A program made the translations under genes and the position numbers. Below the pieces are notes generated by a model. That model was not told the DNA's origin, did not search any database, and saw only the letters and a program-made list of their open reading frames with translations. Positions 1-9,185 of a stretch of 50,067 nt of DNA are shown piece after piece (position 1 is the stretch's first letter; each line of letters starts with the position of its first letter). This DNA comes from a virus: IMG/VR virus record IMGVR_UViG_3300031673_007186, positions 1 to 50,067 of that record. The stretch is one strand, 5' to 3'.

Positions 1-3000
1 CTTCTTTTTCTTCATCCTCGTCTTCTTCATCTGTATCCTCTAACTCTTCTGGAATCTCTAACTCTTCTGGCTCCTCTACTTTAGGCTTAATCACAGGCTT
101 AGGTTTAACTGGAGCGGTTAAAGCACGCTCCATACGTTCCTGTTCGGTTTCGATTTCTTCTGGTTCCTCTTCCTCTTCAAACTCAGGATGTTCTTCCAGA
201 AACTTTCTAACCTCTTCATCATCTTTGCTTGCGCCAACCTTCCATAGTCTTTCTAACTTTGCTTGAGCTTTCTTCCAGTCAAGCAATTTATCTTTTGCTG
301 GAAGAATCTCGCCCAACATAAAATTTGATATTATGTATGCTAAATCTTCGGTTTCGTCAGAACCAACTGCGGTAAAGATCAATCCCGCTCTTTCTATTGG
401 CATACCTGTCCATAAACCCTTTGACCTCTTGATTTTACCAACAATGTCGGGCCAGCCAGTAATCTCAAGACCATTGATAACATTTGCTTCGGCAGCTAAC
501 AATGGAGCTTGTCGAATCATGCCAATAGGTTTCTTTTGTTCAACAAAGTCTATCAACAGTTGTTGAGCCTCTTTGTTTTTAGAGAACCCAACCATTCCGG
601 CTCCGCCACATACAAACAAGGCATCATATCTCTTAGATTTAATATCAGAAAGTTTTTTATCTATGCTAACAATAGCACCTTGTGTTCCCTTGGCCGTATC
701 TCCAACAGAAATAATATGAACTGTAAATCCATATTTCTCAGCAAACACTTTCCTGGAAGCAAAATATTCTGGCTCAGAAAAATCCGTCGGGGCAAGTAAA
801 ATCGCAACTCGCTTTTTAACTGAAGCGAATTTTATCTCAAGATTTTTAACAAACTCGGGATCGGGGCCTTCTTCACCCATCCAACGTCTTTTTTCCAAAT
901 GTTGCTCAAGCAACCTCTGCTTTTCTTTTTGTATCCACAACTCACCAGACGAACCATGTGGCAAACTTAATTCTTTTATTTCAGGAACGTCACTTTTTGA
1001 TAAATTACGCAGAGCCTTGGTTAACTCATATGGCATTTCATCTGGGTTGCCACTGTATAGATGTACTTCGCCATCAGTTTCTCCCTTGAAGAAAAAAACA
1101 TAGCCTCTGAAATCAACGTTTCTAAACTCTAATGATACTCCATGTTCATCGGCAAGAGAGAGGTGAGAATACATTTTTGGCTGATCCTCTCCATTTTGAA
1201 CATTCAGATGTGAAATTAATCTATTATGATCTGGATCCCAAATCCATATATATTCTCTATCTACTTCTTCACCACTCTTTTTTTTTATAGCATAGCGCTT
1301 GGAAAGAGCAAAAGCATCATCAACCGTATTATATGCGCCATGTTGGTCCACAGGGCCACGGCCTTGTGGTGGTGCTACTTGAATAATATTACTTTCAGGA
1401 AAAGGAATTTCTTGATCGTAATCATACTTATTTTCCCATAAGGGAGCATTTACATAGTTATTTTCAGCAGTGTCTTGGTTTCCTCCAAGAGTTTGCTTAA
1501 CATTTCCATTACTTTCACCAAAAGATCCAGGCACACGAATGCTGCCTTTGTTATGTAGCGTGCTTACATCGGAACGCATACCAGTGCCCTTTACGACTCC
1601 AGTAGTAACATCGTTCCAATCCTTATTAAGTTCCTCTAACAACCCTTTAAGTTCGCCTCTCAACTTATCTATTGACACTTCGCTACCAAGTTTAAACTCC
1701 ACGTGTAGTCCCGTTCCACCACTATTATAAAGTGTAGGGGTTACATCATATTTTTCTTTCAACTTGCCCGCCAACTCCTGGGCATATTTTTTGGCCTTGT
1801 CTAATGAGAAATCTCCATGTATGTCAAGATCTACAAATCCAAGATTGGTTTTGGTACCAAATACTTGATGAACCGATAACAACCTACGCTTAACCCAGTA
1901 AAAATAATTATTAGGTTGGTCATCGCCTTTGGGATCATCACTTGTGATTACAATTTCTTTTCCATTATGGTTTCTTTTGAGGATCTTTTCATTTTCCCCA
2001 ACACCAAGATATATTAGAACAGGCTTGCCCTTAACTCTGGACATAATCTTTTTCCTAACATCAGGCTTCATGTAATGCTTTTTAATCTGCCCTCGCGTCA
2101 GTTTTTTATCCTTATCAATAAGAACTTCGGACATCTTTTCTGGATCATTTTCATCATCCTCATCATCCGCAAAGTTCATGTTCAAAGGTTCAAACTCTAT
2201 AATAACGAAGCGCTTATCAGGTCCAAATCTTCTGCTAAGAGCTTTAGCCGCTCCCTTGCCATATGCTTTTTCTATGCGTGTAACACTCATAATTTTTTTG
2301 GCAAGTATTTTTACATCAGCAATATCCGCCCCAGAATAGCTTTTACATTTAACATGTTCGTCTGGTTTTACATTAATATCACCAGGTCTGATGCTAATCC
2401 TACGCTTTCCATTTTTTATATCTTCAGCATACTGCCCAGGAAAATATAATGTGCCGGGTTCTACATATGAAGCCCACTTTTGAAGTAGGATTTTAATCTG
2501 CGAGTCAGAAGATAATTGACTATATTTCTGAACCAAAGTATTTACAATCGCATCAGCAGCTTCTTCTTCTGTAAACGCATGTCCATATCTGGTTTCCAGG
2601 TCCTGTAGGACCTCAGTCATATGAGCCTTATACCATTCATATTCTTTCAGCACGTCACCATAATATTTTGTACTAACACCTTTCAATGGATCTACTACCG
2701 TTGGCTCATCCTCAAACTCTTCATCAGGATCATAACTTGGTTTTACAACCTCCAACTCACGCGTTTCCGTTTGATTTGTTGGATGCTGATATTTAACAGT
2801 AAAACCACCAATTTCCTCCGGCATAAAAGGAGCAATATTATTAGCATTTTGTTTAGATATTGTGATATATAAAACCTTGTTCGAAACATCTTTGCCAACA
2901 TATGTTATACCATAAGGAGCAAACTCAGTTATGTCTGCCTGACGATTAAGCCATTTACTAAGTAAATCTATAATAGCACCGGCCTGACCAGAATGTAATG

Positions 3001-5155
3001 GCGGAGCATCAAGATTTTCTTCTCCACGCTTACTTAAAAAAGCAAAACGTGTTTTTTTATCTGTATCTGGAAAACCAGCAAGACCACCATCTATAACGTT
3101 GGTAGAAAGGCCAGTTATCTTTTGAATATATGGATTAGCTCTTTGTAAATAATGAAGATGTGCTGGACCAAAAGGTTTTCTGTTTTGTAAAAACCTTCTA
3201 ACACGATATGGACCACTGCCATTTGTAATACACATAAGCTGATACATATTATATGCGCCTGGCGCATTGGTATTATATCCATACTTACTTACGTCCGTTA
3301 CAAGAAATCTCATCTTAGCCATAAAGTCGGATCTGGACACCCAATCGGACAACCGTTGTGCGGTTGGATTTTTTCTAATACTCGATCCAGTAAATGCTCC
3401 ATAAAACTGCTTGGAAACATCAGGATGATTTTGGGCTGACAACAATTGAGCTATCGCACTTTTTGCGACCAATGGAGTAATATATGAGTCCGCAATTCTT
3501 TGAAGGCTGGCCATATTAAGAGGTATGGGCGCAAAATCATACTTATCTTCTAATACTTTTATGTTAAGCTCCCTGCCAATATACCTATTACCAATTTGTT
3601 TAACTACTCCAGGAAGATTGCCCGGATTCATTCTTATTGTGGTTCCTTCTCGCCTGCGAACTACACTGGTAGGATTGCTTTGAATAAACTGAACAACAGC
3701 CGCCTGATCAACAGGAACCGTTTTCCATAGGTTTTTTTCTTGATTAATTTGACGCATATTGTGTTTCCAAGCATCAGATAGTTCAGCCAACTGCTGCGGA
3801 TCAATTCCAGTGACCTTTTTCAATTGTGGGTTTCTGGAAAGCCATTTCATAAAATATGGGCCATGTACTTGCGTTAAGCCAAACGAATTGCCAGAGTCTC
3901 CACGAATCCAACTTTTGCCGCCGCTTTCCAATTTAGACATGATTTCAAAACCAAGCTCGGGATCAAAGTTCATCCCAGGCGGAATAGAAGGAGCCTTCGG
4001 CATACCGAGTGGCGATGGAGCAGGACCCATAGGACGCAGCTCGCGCAACAAACCAGATGGGGTAAGTGTAGTGGCTCTTTTTGAGAGCTTAAACTCATTG
4101 TTCGCTTGAACAACCTTAAACTCATCTATGTTTTTAACATGGAATTCATTCATAGTTGCGTCTTTTGGTTTTTTGTCATCACGAAATCTTACGAATTTCT
4201 GGTGTCTTAAACCACCAGGAACTCGCTCTTGAAATCCAATTTCGATTACACAATTACCATCCTGTAATGTTCTTTTCAACAGAGCCTCATTTTCTTTTGA
4301 AAAATTACCAATGTCACTTATATGATAAAGCTTTCCTTTATAGTACTGTCCAAACAGAGCCTTAAGGTTTCCCTTATCCGTAGTTTCATAATCATATACC
4401 ACATAATCATCGGTTTCAGACTTTCCAACTCCGCCTTTGTATTTAAACATGATTCCCTTTGGTTTTGGTTCCGTTTCACCTTTAGCTTTATATTCGTATG
4501 GTTGATCTTTAAGTTTAAGCACAATGCCTTCCCCACCAGACTCAACAGCCTTATTCATAGCATCTTCCCATTCAGAAAATGGATATTGCTTGGTAAGAGA
4601 AATAAGATCGTTTGATTTTACAACAGATTGTAATGTTTTTCTTCTCTCAGAAAATGGCTTTTTAGATATATTGCTACCTTTCGACCATAACACATCATAC
4701 AGATGTAGTTTAATTTTACCAGGAAGTTCTTTGGCTTTTTGATTCGCAGTGTCTGGATTACTACCGGCTATAGATGTTACTTTTCCAACATCCTGTTTAT
4801 TATCGTGCCAATATACCAGTTCACCCTCTACCAATGTTTCATCTGGAAGAGATTTCAAAGCTTCGATCAGTTCTGGGAAGTTCTCAGTTTTTTCTTCTCC
4901 ACGACGACTATATAACTTAACAGTTCCATCAGACTTAATTGCCTGTGCTTTCCAACCATCAAGCTTCTCTTCAATAACAATATTTTCTCTATCATTGTCT
5001 TTTAATAGTTCATCGGGATCACTCACTTCTGACAGGCGCATTAAAGCAACCGGAGAAATAGAATCAGATGCATCGTTAGACATATTTTCTAACTTTTCAA
5101 TACGTTGTCTGATCTTCTCTACCTTGTTGGCGATAATTTGTGATCGTTGTGTCAA
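1..5155 (-). CDS. Giant multidomain protein: DNA ligase + lysozyme-like + ASCH + AEP primase + DJ-1/PfpI (C-terminus off window)
   Basis: This single frame is open from 5155 to the left edge, at least 1718 codons. It starts with TTG; GAGGAG lies about 7 nt upstream, and the next ATG, at about residue 25, lacks such a site. Domains seen, in order: an ATP-dependent ligase with motif I EKLDG (Lys64), motif Ia SRRGE, motif III VEGELV (about 109-114), motif IV GGEGIVLK (Glu209) and motif V FKYK (237-240), then an OB part ending in a LigD-like RHQKFVRFRDDK; an SLT/lysozyme-like segment with ESGG (Glu410) and FGLTQ (425-429); an ASCH-like segment near 899-990 (YAEDIKNGKRRISIRPGD); an AEP core with VDLDIHG (Asp1109, Asp1111), SGGTGLHV (His1151) and SIRVPGS (Arg1207); a DJ-1/PfpI fold about 1440-1640 whose nucleophile position reads GMIRQAP, Arg instead of Cys; and an acidic, proline-rich tail. 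It follows the portal operon. Domain calls come from motifs; the function of the whole is unknown. Confidence 0.9.
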   Translation of the reverse strand, partial: MTQRSQIIANKVEKIRQRIEKLENMSNDASDSISPVALMRLSEVSDPDELLKDNDRENIVIEEKLDGWKAQAIKSDGTVKLYSRRGEEKTENFPELIEALKSLPDETLVEGELVYWHDNKQDVGKVTSIAGSNPDTANQKAKELPGKIKLHLYDVLWSKGSNISKKPFSERRKTLQSVVKSNDLISLTKQYPFSEWEDAMNKAVESGGEGIVLKLKDQPYEYKAKGETEPKPKGIMFKYKGGVGKSETDDYVVYDYETTDKGNLKALFGQYYKGKLYHISDIGNFSKENEALLKRTLQDGNCVIEIGFQERVPGGLRHQKFVRFRDDKKPKDATMNEFHVKNIDEFKVVQANNEFKLSKRATTLTPSGLLRELRPMGPAPSPLGMPKAPSIPPGMNFDPELGFEIMSKLESGGKSWIRGDSGNSFGLTQVHGPYFMKWLSRNPQLKKVTGIDPQQLAELSDAWKHNMRQINQEKNLWKTVPVDQAAVVQFIQSNPTSVVRRREGTTIRMNPGNLPGVVKQIGNRYIGRELNIKVLEDKYDFAPIPLNMASLQRIADSYITPLVAKSAIAQLLSAQNHPDVSKQFYGAFTGSSIRKNPTAQRLSDWVSRSDFMAKMRFLVTDVSKYGYNTNAPGAYNMYQLMCITNGSGPYRVRRFLQNRKPFGPAHLHYLQRANPYIQKITGLSTNVIDGGLAGFPDTDKKTRFAFLSKRGEENLDAPPLHSGQAGAIIDLLSKWLNRQADITEFAPYGITYVGKDVSNKVLYITISKQNANNIAPFMPEEIGGFTVKYQHPTNQTETRELEVVKPSYDPDEEFEDEPTVVDPLKGVSTKYYGDVLKEYEWYKAHMTEVLQDLETRYGHAFTEEEAADAIVNTLVQKYSQLSSDSQIKILLQKWASYVEPGTLYFPGQYAEDIKNGKRRISIRPGDINVKPDEHVKCKSYSGADIADVKILAKKIMSVTRIEKAYGKGAAKALSRRFGPDKRFVIIEFEPLNMNFADDEDDENDPEKMSEVLIDKDKKLTRGQIKKHYMKPDVRKKIMSRVKGKPVLIYLGVGENEKILKRNHNGKEIVITSDDPKGDDQPNNYFYWVKRRLLSVHQVFGTKTNLGFVDLDIHGDFSLDKAKKYAQELAGKLKEKYDVTPTLYNSGGTGLHVEFKLGSEVSIDKLRGELKGLLEELNKDWNDVTTGVVKGTGMRSDVSTLHNKGSIRVPGSFGESNGNVKQTLGGNQDTAENNYVNAPLWENKYDYDQEIPFPESNIIQVAPPQGRGPVDQHGAYNTVDDAFALSKRYAIKKKSGEEVDREYIWIWDPDHNRLISHLNVQNGEDQPKMYSHLSLADEHGVSLEFRNVDFRGYVFFFKGETDGEVHLYSGNPDEMPYELTKALRNLSKSDVPEIKELSLPHGSSGELWIQKEKQRLLEQHLEKRRWMGEEGPDPEFVKNLEIKFASVKKRVAILLAPTDFSEPEYFASRKVFAEKYGFTVHIISVGDTAKGTQGAIVSIDKKLSDIKSKRYDALFVCGGAGMVGFSKNKEAQQLLIDFVEQKKPIGMIRQAPLLAAEANVINGLEITGWPDIVGKIKRSKGLWTGMPIERAGLIFTAVGSDETEDLAYIISNFMLGEILPAKDKLLDWKKAQAKLERLWKVGASKDDEEVRKFLEEHPEFEEEEEPEEIETEQERMERALTAPVKPKPVIKPKVEEPEELEIPEELEDTDEEDEDEEKE

Positions 5156-5158
5156 CTT

Positions 5159-5168
5159 AATCTCCTCG
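5159..5168 (-). promoter_or_regulatory. Ribosome binding site that fixes the TTG start of the giant ORF
   Basis: On the minus strand the text reads CGAGGAGATTAAG followed by TTG. The GAGGAG core is as strong as that of neighbouring ATG genes and is correctly spaced. A small stem (AACTC, TTT loop, GAGTT; 5169-5181) lies just upstream of it and could modulate access. This site is the main reason for preferring TTG at 5155. Confidence 0.7.
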
Positions 5169-5218
5169 AACTCAAAGAGTTTATATCTATAATTTGTTAC
5201 ACTAAGAACAGTAGTAAT

Positions 5219-6937
5219 TTACTTTAACCATTTCTCCCTCGTGGATGTTTTATACAGATCCTGAAGTCTGGTTATAACTGAACTTGTCTTTGGTTCTTCT
5301 TCAGCCCAACTACCTTCAGCAACTTCTATATATTGTTTTCTTTTCTCCAAATCGGTTGGCAACCATACTTTACTTACATTTTCCGTATGTCCAGGAAATT
5401 GTCTTGGGGTAGCGTTATCAAGAAACGATATAATACCAGAATCTTGAACAATTGCCCCCGTGCCAGCTCTTTCATATCTTTGCGCGGTGACTGGATATAC
5501 CTTTGTAAACCGAGTCCATAACTCACCATCTTTCTGTCTTTGTGGCCGTTTTCTCTCAATCCACAAACCTTCTCGTGGATTTTGTTTTTTCGCCAACTCC
5601 TCTGCTGGAGTTTTTTCTACTACTTCTCCGGGAGTCTCTTCAATGTCCTCTTCAGACGTATCTTCTGGAGCAACTTCCTTTTTCTTAGTAAGCGGAAAGA
5701 CCTCTTCTGTAGGAGATTTTCCAAGATCCTCTTGTGGAATCTCTGGTGTAGTTTCCTTTTTCTGAGTTAGTGGAAATATTTCTTCTTCAGGCTTTGGAAG
5801 TTCTGGAGATTTAAATCCAAGATCCTCTTCTCCCTCAGGCTCCACAGTTTCTACTTCTACTGGCGGAGCACCAACATCAGTACCTCTTGATTTTGGATAT
5901 AGAAAAACATAGTCCGTATCATAACTCATATCCCATTCATCTTCGCCCATAACATCTTTTAACTTTCCACCCATAGGTTGTTTTTGTTCTTTATAAGAAC
6001 TCCAGTAACGAACATTTCCGCGTCCATCCGTAGAAAGATGTTTGCCTAACAGATAATCAAAATATTTCTTATCAAATCTCAAACCACCACTCGAAGGATT
6101 AAAAGCTACGCTTTTTGCCAACTCGCTCCAACCCTCTTTCGCATATGGAGTCATTCTTTCCCATGAAGCTCCCTCAGGCCCAGATTCTTCTTCTGTAGAA
6201 ACCTCTTTACCAGCTTCACCTTCTGGCTTGCTGAGATCAGGTAATTTCTCAATCTGAGACTTATCCTTTTCTTTTGTTGATGGTTTGCCATCTTTGGACT
6301 TTTCACTCTTACCAGTTAATCCAAGATATTGTACGAGCTTGCCATAGGCAATATCAAACTCTCCCATAATATCTTTCGAGTCCGCAAGTTTAAGTGAATA
6401 AATTCCACCTCTCCAACCTTCAAGGTCATGATATCGCAGATCCTTTTTAATACCACTGTGGGCTTCATTAATTTTGTCTATTCTATCATCAAGGCGCTCT
6501 TGCGCTTCTTTTGCCTTGGTATAAAGTTCTCTGTAGACTTTGAAAAATATACGTTTTCCAAAACCAACCAATTTTTTAAGAAGATTTTTAAAAAGCCCAG
6601 CCTGTTTAATTAGATCGCCATCGGCTTCAGCCATTTTGATGATATAATCATCCATAAGATTGGCATTGTGAAAATCACCAATCTCATCAAATAAATCACC
6701 AAAAAGAGCTGCTTCCCGTACGGAAATAGCATCATCAGCAAATTCTATGTCTTCCAGCTTTACATCCAAATCCTCTTCCTCTTCTGGCTTTGGAGTCACA
6801 GCCTCTTCATGCTCTTGTAAGATTGTTTCAATCTTTTCGCGTAACTCAATAAGTTCGGGATTAGACATGCCATAAAGCTTTTCAGAAATGCCAGAGATTC
6901 CCAACTCCATGGCAAAAAGTGTTTTATTCTGGGTCAT
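5219..6937 (-). CDS. Acidic putative virion protein, function unknown
   Basis: This protein has 572 residues. The N-terminal 110 residues are helical and acidic and include a segment at 76-103 (AALFGDLFDEIGDFHNANLM) that resembles a helical hairpin found in other proteins of this cluster. Residues 105-160 are basic and helical. The middle is a low-complexity Glu/Pro region containing two copies of FPLT(Q/K)KKE. The C-terminal 120 residues look folded (GLWIERKRPQRQ onward). The start codon overlaps the upstream gene by 14 nt and has AGGAAA in front. Its place between portal and the giant ORF suggests a virion or assembly role. I do not recognise the family. Confidence 0.85.
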   Translation of the reverse strand: MTQNKTLFAMELGISGISEKLYGMSNPELIELREKIETILQEHEEAVTPKPEEEEDLDVKLEDIEFADDAISVREAALFGDLFDEIGDFHNANLMDDYIIKMAEADGDLIKQAGLFKNLLKKLVGFGKRIFFKVYRELYTKAKEAQERLDDRIDKINEAHSGIKKDLRYHDLEGWRGGIYSLKLADSKDIMGEFDIAYGKLVQYLGLTGKSEKSKDGKPSTKEKDKSQIEKLPDLSKPEGEAGKEVSTEEESGPEGASWERMTPYAKEGWSELAKSVAFNPSSGGLRFDKKYFDYLLGKHLSTDGRGNVRYWSSYKEQKQPMGGKLKDVMGEDEWDMSYDTDYVFLYPKSRGTDVGAPPVEVETVEPEGEEDLGFKSPELPKPEEEIFPLTQKKETTPEIPQEDLGKSPTEEVFPLTKKKEVAPEDTSEEDIEETPGEVVEKTPAEELAKKQNPREGLWIERKRPQRQKDGELWTRFTKVYPVTAQRYERAGTGAIVQDSGIISFLDNATPRQFPGHTENVSKVWLPTDLEKRKQYIEVAEGSWAEEEPKTSSVITRLQDLYKTSTREKWLK

Positions 6938-7190
6938 TTTTTTCCTGTTGCCTCCGATCTAATTTGTAACTGGCCCGCTTCTCAATCTGTATTAAACCAG
7001 CATAAGTATTTTTTAGCAAATTCACCTTAAATTTTGCGGATTTGAGACTCTCTTCCCACTGAGAAATAGCGGCTTGAACTTTACCCATCAAGTCCCTAGC
7101 TTCTTGAATCTGCCCTTTTTTCAACAATTTACTTATCTTAGTATGATAAAATTGGCAGTTTTTACGAAATTCATGATCAGACTTGTTCAT
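6924..7190 (-). CDS. Small basic helical protein, unknown
   Basis: An 88-residue, Lys/Arg-rich, all-helical protein (HEFRKNCQFYHTKISKLLKK at the N-terminus) without cysteine motifs or membrane segments. It starts at a TAATG junction with the portal stop and has AGGAGG in front, so it is translationally coupled to portal. Its 3' end overlaps the 572-residue gene by 14 nt. Its position suggests a head or neck accessory or scaffold role, but nothing in the sequence proves this. Confidence 0.8.
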   Translation of the reverse strand: MNKSDHEFRKNCQFYHTKISKLLKKGQIQEARDLMGKVQAAISQWEESLKSAKFKVNLLKNTYAGLIQIEKRASYKLDRRQQEKNDPE

Positions 7191-9175
7191 TATGGACCTC
7201 CTGGCCCCGGTCCTGGTCCAAGTGGTGGTGTAACTCCGGCGCCTTCTGGCGCTCCAGCTCCCGGAGCGCCCATCTCGCCGCCCGGCGGTGGGGCCAACTC
7301 AGGAAGGCCTCCAGGAGCACCACCCATATCTGCTCCTGGCATTCCCATATCGCCACCAGGCATACCCGCTGGTGCGCCAGCCTCTGGAGGAGTATCCTTC
7401 TCTCTTTCCTTGCTATCAATAGGCTCCATAATCGGCTTCTCAGGATCCAAAGAACGAAGCTCAGTTAATGTCATATTAGATAGAGAATTTTCTTCTCGCA
7501 TTTTAATAGCCTTATCAATAGATTCCTGCCTCATCTTTATTATCTCATCTTGATAATTAAGACCCAAACTTTTATAAAGTGTTTGAACGGCAGCCTGTCC
7601 AGCACTTACCATACCAGTAACATTACCTATGTAATCCTGTAGGTCGTATAGATTCATTTGATTCCATTCAACCTCTGGTACGATTAGCCTCTTTTCCTTA
7701 TTCTTATACTCATAAAAACCTTGGACCTCGCTGATAGGAGCAAAAATCTTATTTACTAACCATCGTGCTATCATATTACGGAAGTTAAAATATCTTTGTC
7801 GTAATACTTCCAAACCAATAGATGCTGAAGAATATACAGCACTTTCAGTATCAACAACAGCTGGCGGGACCATCAAGCCCGTATAAATGTTTTTTGTAAT
7901 AAATTCAAGGTCCGATGCTATATCAAGAACCTGGCCCTGAAATCCTACTCGCTCGACAGATATTCCTGCGTGCGTAATAATCTTCGCATCTTTATCATAC
8001 TGTGCCTCTTCAAACACCTGGCGATAAAATTCAAGATCTTCTTGAGTTGCCTTGTACTCGCCCTCAGTAGTTCCACCAACCTTAATAAGAGTGACCGGGT
8101 TTACCATTCCATCAGCCTGAGCAAACTTCGATTCTCTCAATTTATCATATAACATAAGGTCTTTAAATACGCTAACAATAACACTGGTTCCTCTTACGTC
8201 ATATGGACTGGAAAGCATTTTCAAATGCGAAACATTAAAATTATCTAATGGAATGTCCTGTCCAGAGCGTATATGATGTATGATCTGCTCAGGTATCTGC
8301 CTTCGTATTTGAGCGTCTGCCGGATTGCTACTAAACACAAGCCTTTGAAGAACGGCATCAGGTTTTAATGTAATGATTGGATCACTTGATAGAACTGTTT
8401 TCTTAACATGAATGTAGTCAGGATTTTGTATTACTATTCTGGCCCACTTACCAGTTTTCTCATTAAGTTCGGCAAATGGAAACACTTCTCCAAGTTTCCA
8501 GTATTCGAGCGAAATGTCTCCTAACGCATTCATAAGATCCATCTCTTCAACCATGTTTTCAAAAAAATCTAAAACTCTTTTATCTTGACATTTTAGATTC
8601 AATTTGCTAATTGGATATGTCGCATGTAAAGAAATAGCGTTTCTAACTATTGGATGTAATTGAAAAAAATTGCGGCACCATGCATTTATAGTAATCCTAT
8701 CACGAGGCAAATTAAGATTTGCCATTGTAAATAATGGACTATATACCTCTGGAGCCAAACGTTCATAACCAGTTCCAGACGTTCCTCCAACAGAACCGAC
8801 ACCAGAAATTGATCCCATTTTCTGTATTTTAGCCTGAGCTTCCGCAGCTTCTCTCTTTATATAAGACCCGCTGTGAGCGACAACTCCAACAGCTGGCGAA
8901 GAATTTTGTCGAATGTTGCCCCTACTACCTTCGACTCCAGGTAACCAGGAACTTCTTACAAGCCTATCACTATCAAGAGCAGCATTACGAATGTTAGTTG
9001 GGGCAGGACGATTTAAACGACTTCCGTCATAGCTTCCGCCTTCCCTTATAAGTCCGTTATCAATATCACTTTCTATGCTTGCTCTGCGATATTCTGTTAT
9101 ACCAGCAGCTCGTTTAGGAGTTATTCTTAACTGCGCATCTGGGGTCTTTGGTCTAACTCCTCTTCTATCTATCAT
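7190..9175 (-). CDS. Phage portal protein
   Basis: A 661-residue protein that would form the dodecameric ring at the head vertex through which DNA is packaged and ejected. It lies immediately downstream of the large terminase, the usual portal position. After a flexible N-terminus, residues about 140-540 show portal-like alternation of helices and strands (LHATYPISKLNLKCQ, EYWKLGEVFPFAELN, IQNPDYIHVKK, and the long helical region SIGLEVLRQRYFNFRNMIAR). The C-terminal about 75 residues are a Pro/Gly/Met/Ala-rich low-complexity tail. The ATG has AGGAG eight bases upstream. The call rests on context and fold-like layout rather than a single diagnostic motif. Confidence 0.85.
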   Translation of the reverse strand: MIDRRGVRPKTPDAQLRITPKRAAGITEYRRASIESDIDNGLIREGGSYDGSRLNRPAPTNIRNAALDSDRLVRSSWLPGVEGSRGNIRQNSSPAVGVVAHSGSYIKREAAEAQAKIQKMGSISGVGSVGGTSGTGYERLAPEVYSPLFTMANLNLPRDRITINAWCRNFFQLHPIVRNAISLHATYPISKLNLKCQDKRVLDFFENMVEEMDLMNALGDISLEYWKLGEVFPFAELNEKTGKWARIVIQNPDYIHVKKTVLSSDPIITLKPDAVLQRLVFSSNPADAQIRRQIPEQIIHHIRSGQDIPLDNFNVSHLKMLSSPYDVRGTSVIVSVFKDLMLYDKLRESKFAQADGMVNPVTLIKVGGTTEGEYKATQEDLEFYRQVFEEAQYDKDAKIITHAGISVERVGFQGQVLDIASDLEFITKNIYTGLMVPPAVVDTESAVYSSASIGLEVLRQRYFNFRNMIARWLVNKIFAPISEVQGFYEYKNKEKRLIVPEVEWNQMNLYDLQDYIGNVTGMVSAGQAAVQTLYKSLGLNYQDEIIKMRQESIDKAIKMREENSLSNMTLTELRSLDPEKPIMEPIDSKEREKDTPPEAGAPAGMPGGDMGMPGADMGGAPGGLPELAPPPGGEMGAPGAGAPEGAGVTPPLGPGPGPGGP

Positions 9176-9185
9176 ATTTTACTCC

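Noticed and set aside
1-5155. Complete bacterial NHEJ system
   Set aside because: Ligase and AEP domains are present, but I found no Ku gene in the window and the domain order differs from LigD, so only a loose analogy is justified.
333-5192. Many plus-strand frames of 70-150 codons, and one minus-strand frame at 4318-4545, across the giant gene
   Set aside because: They are antisense or alternate-frame shadows of one continuous minus-strand coding frame that carries conserved domains; none has a convincing ribosome site or recognisable motif.
7074-7553. Plus-strand Pro/Gly-rich frame that looks collagen-like
   Set aside because: It is the antisense of the portal's Pro/Gly/Met-rich C-terminal tail; the composition follows from the GC-rich repeat.
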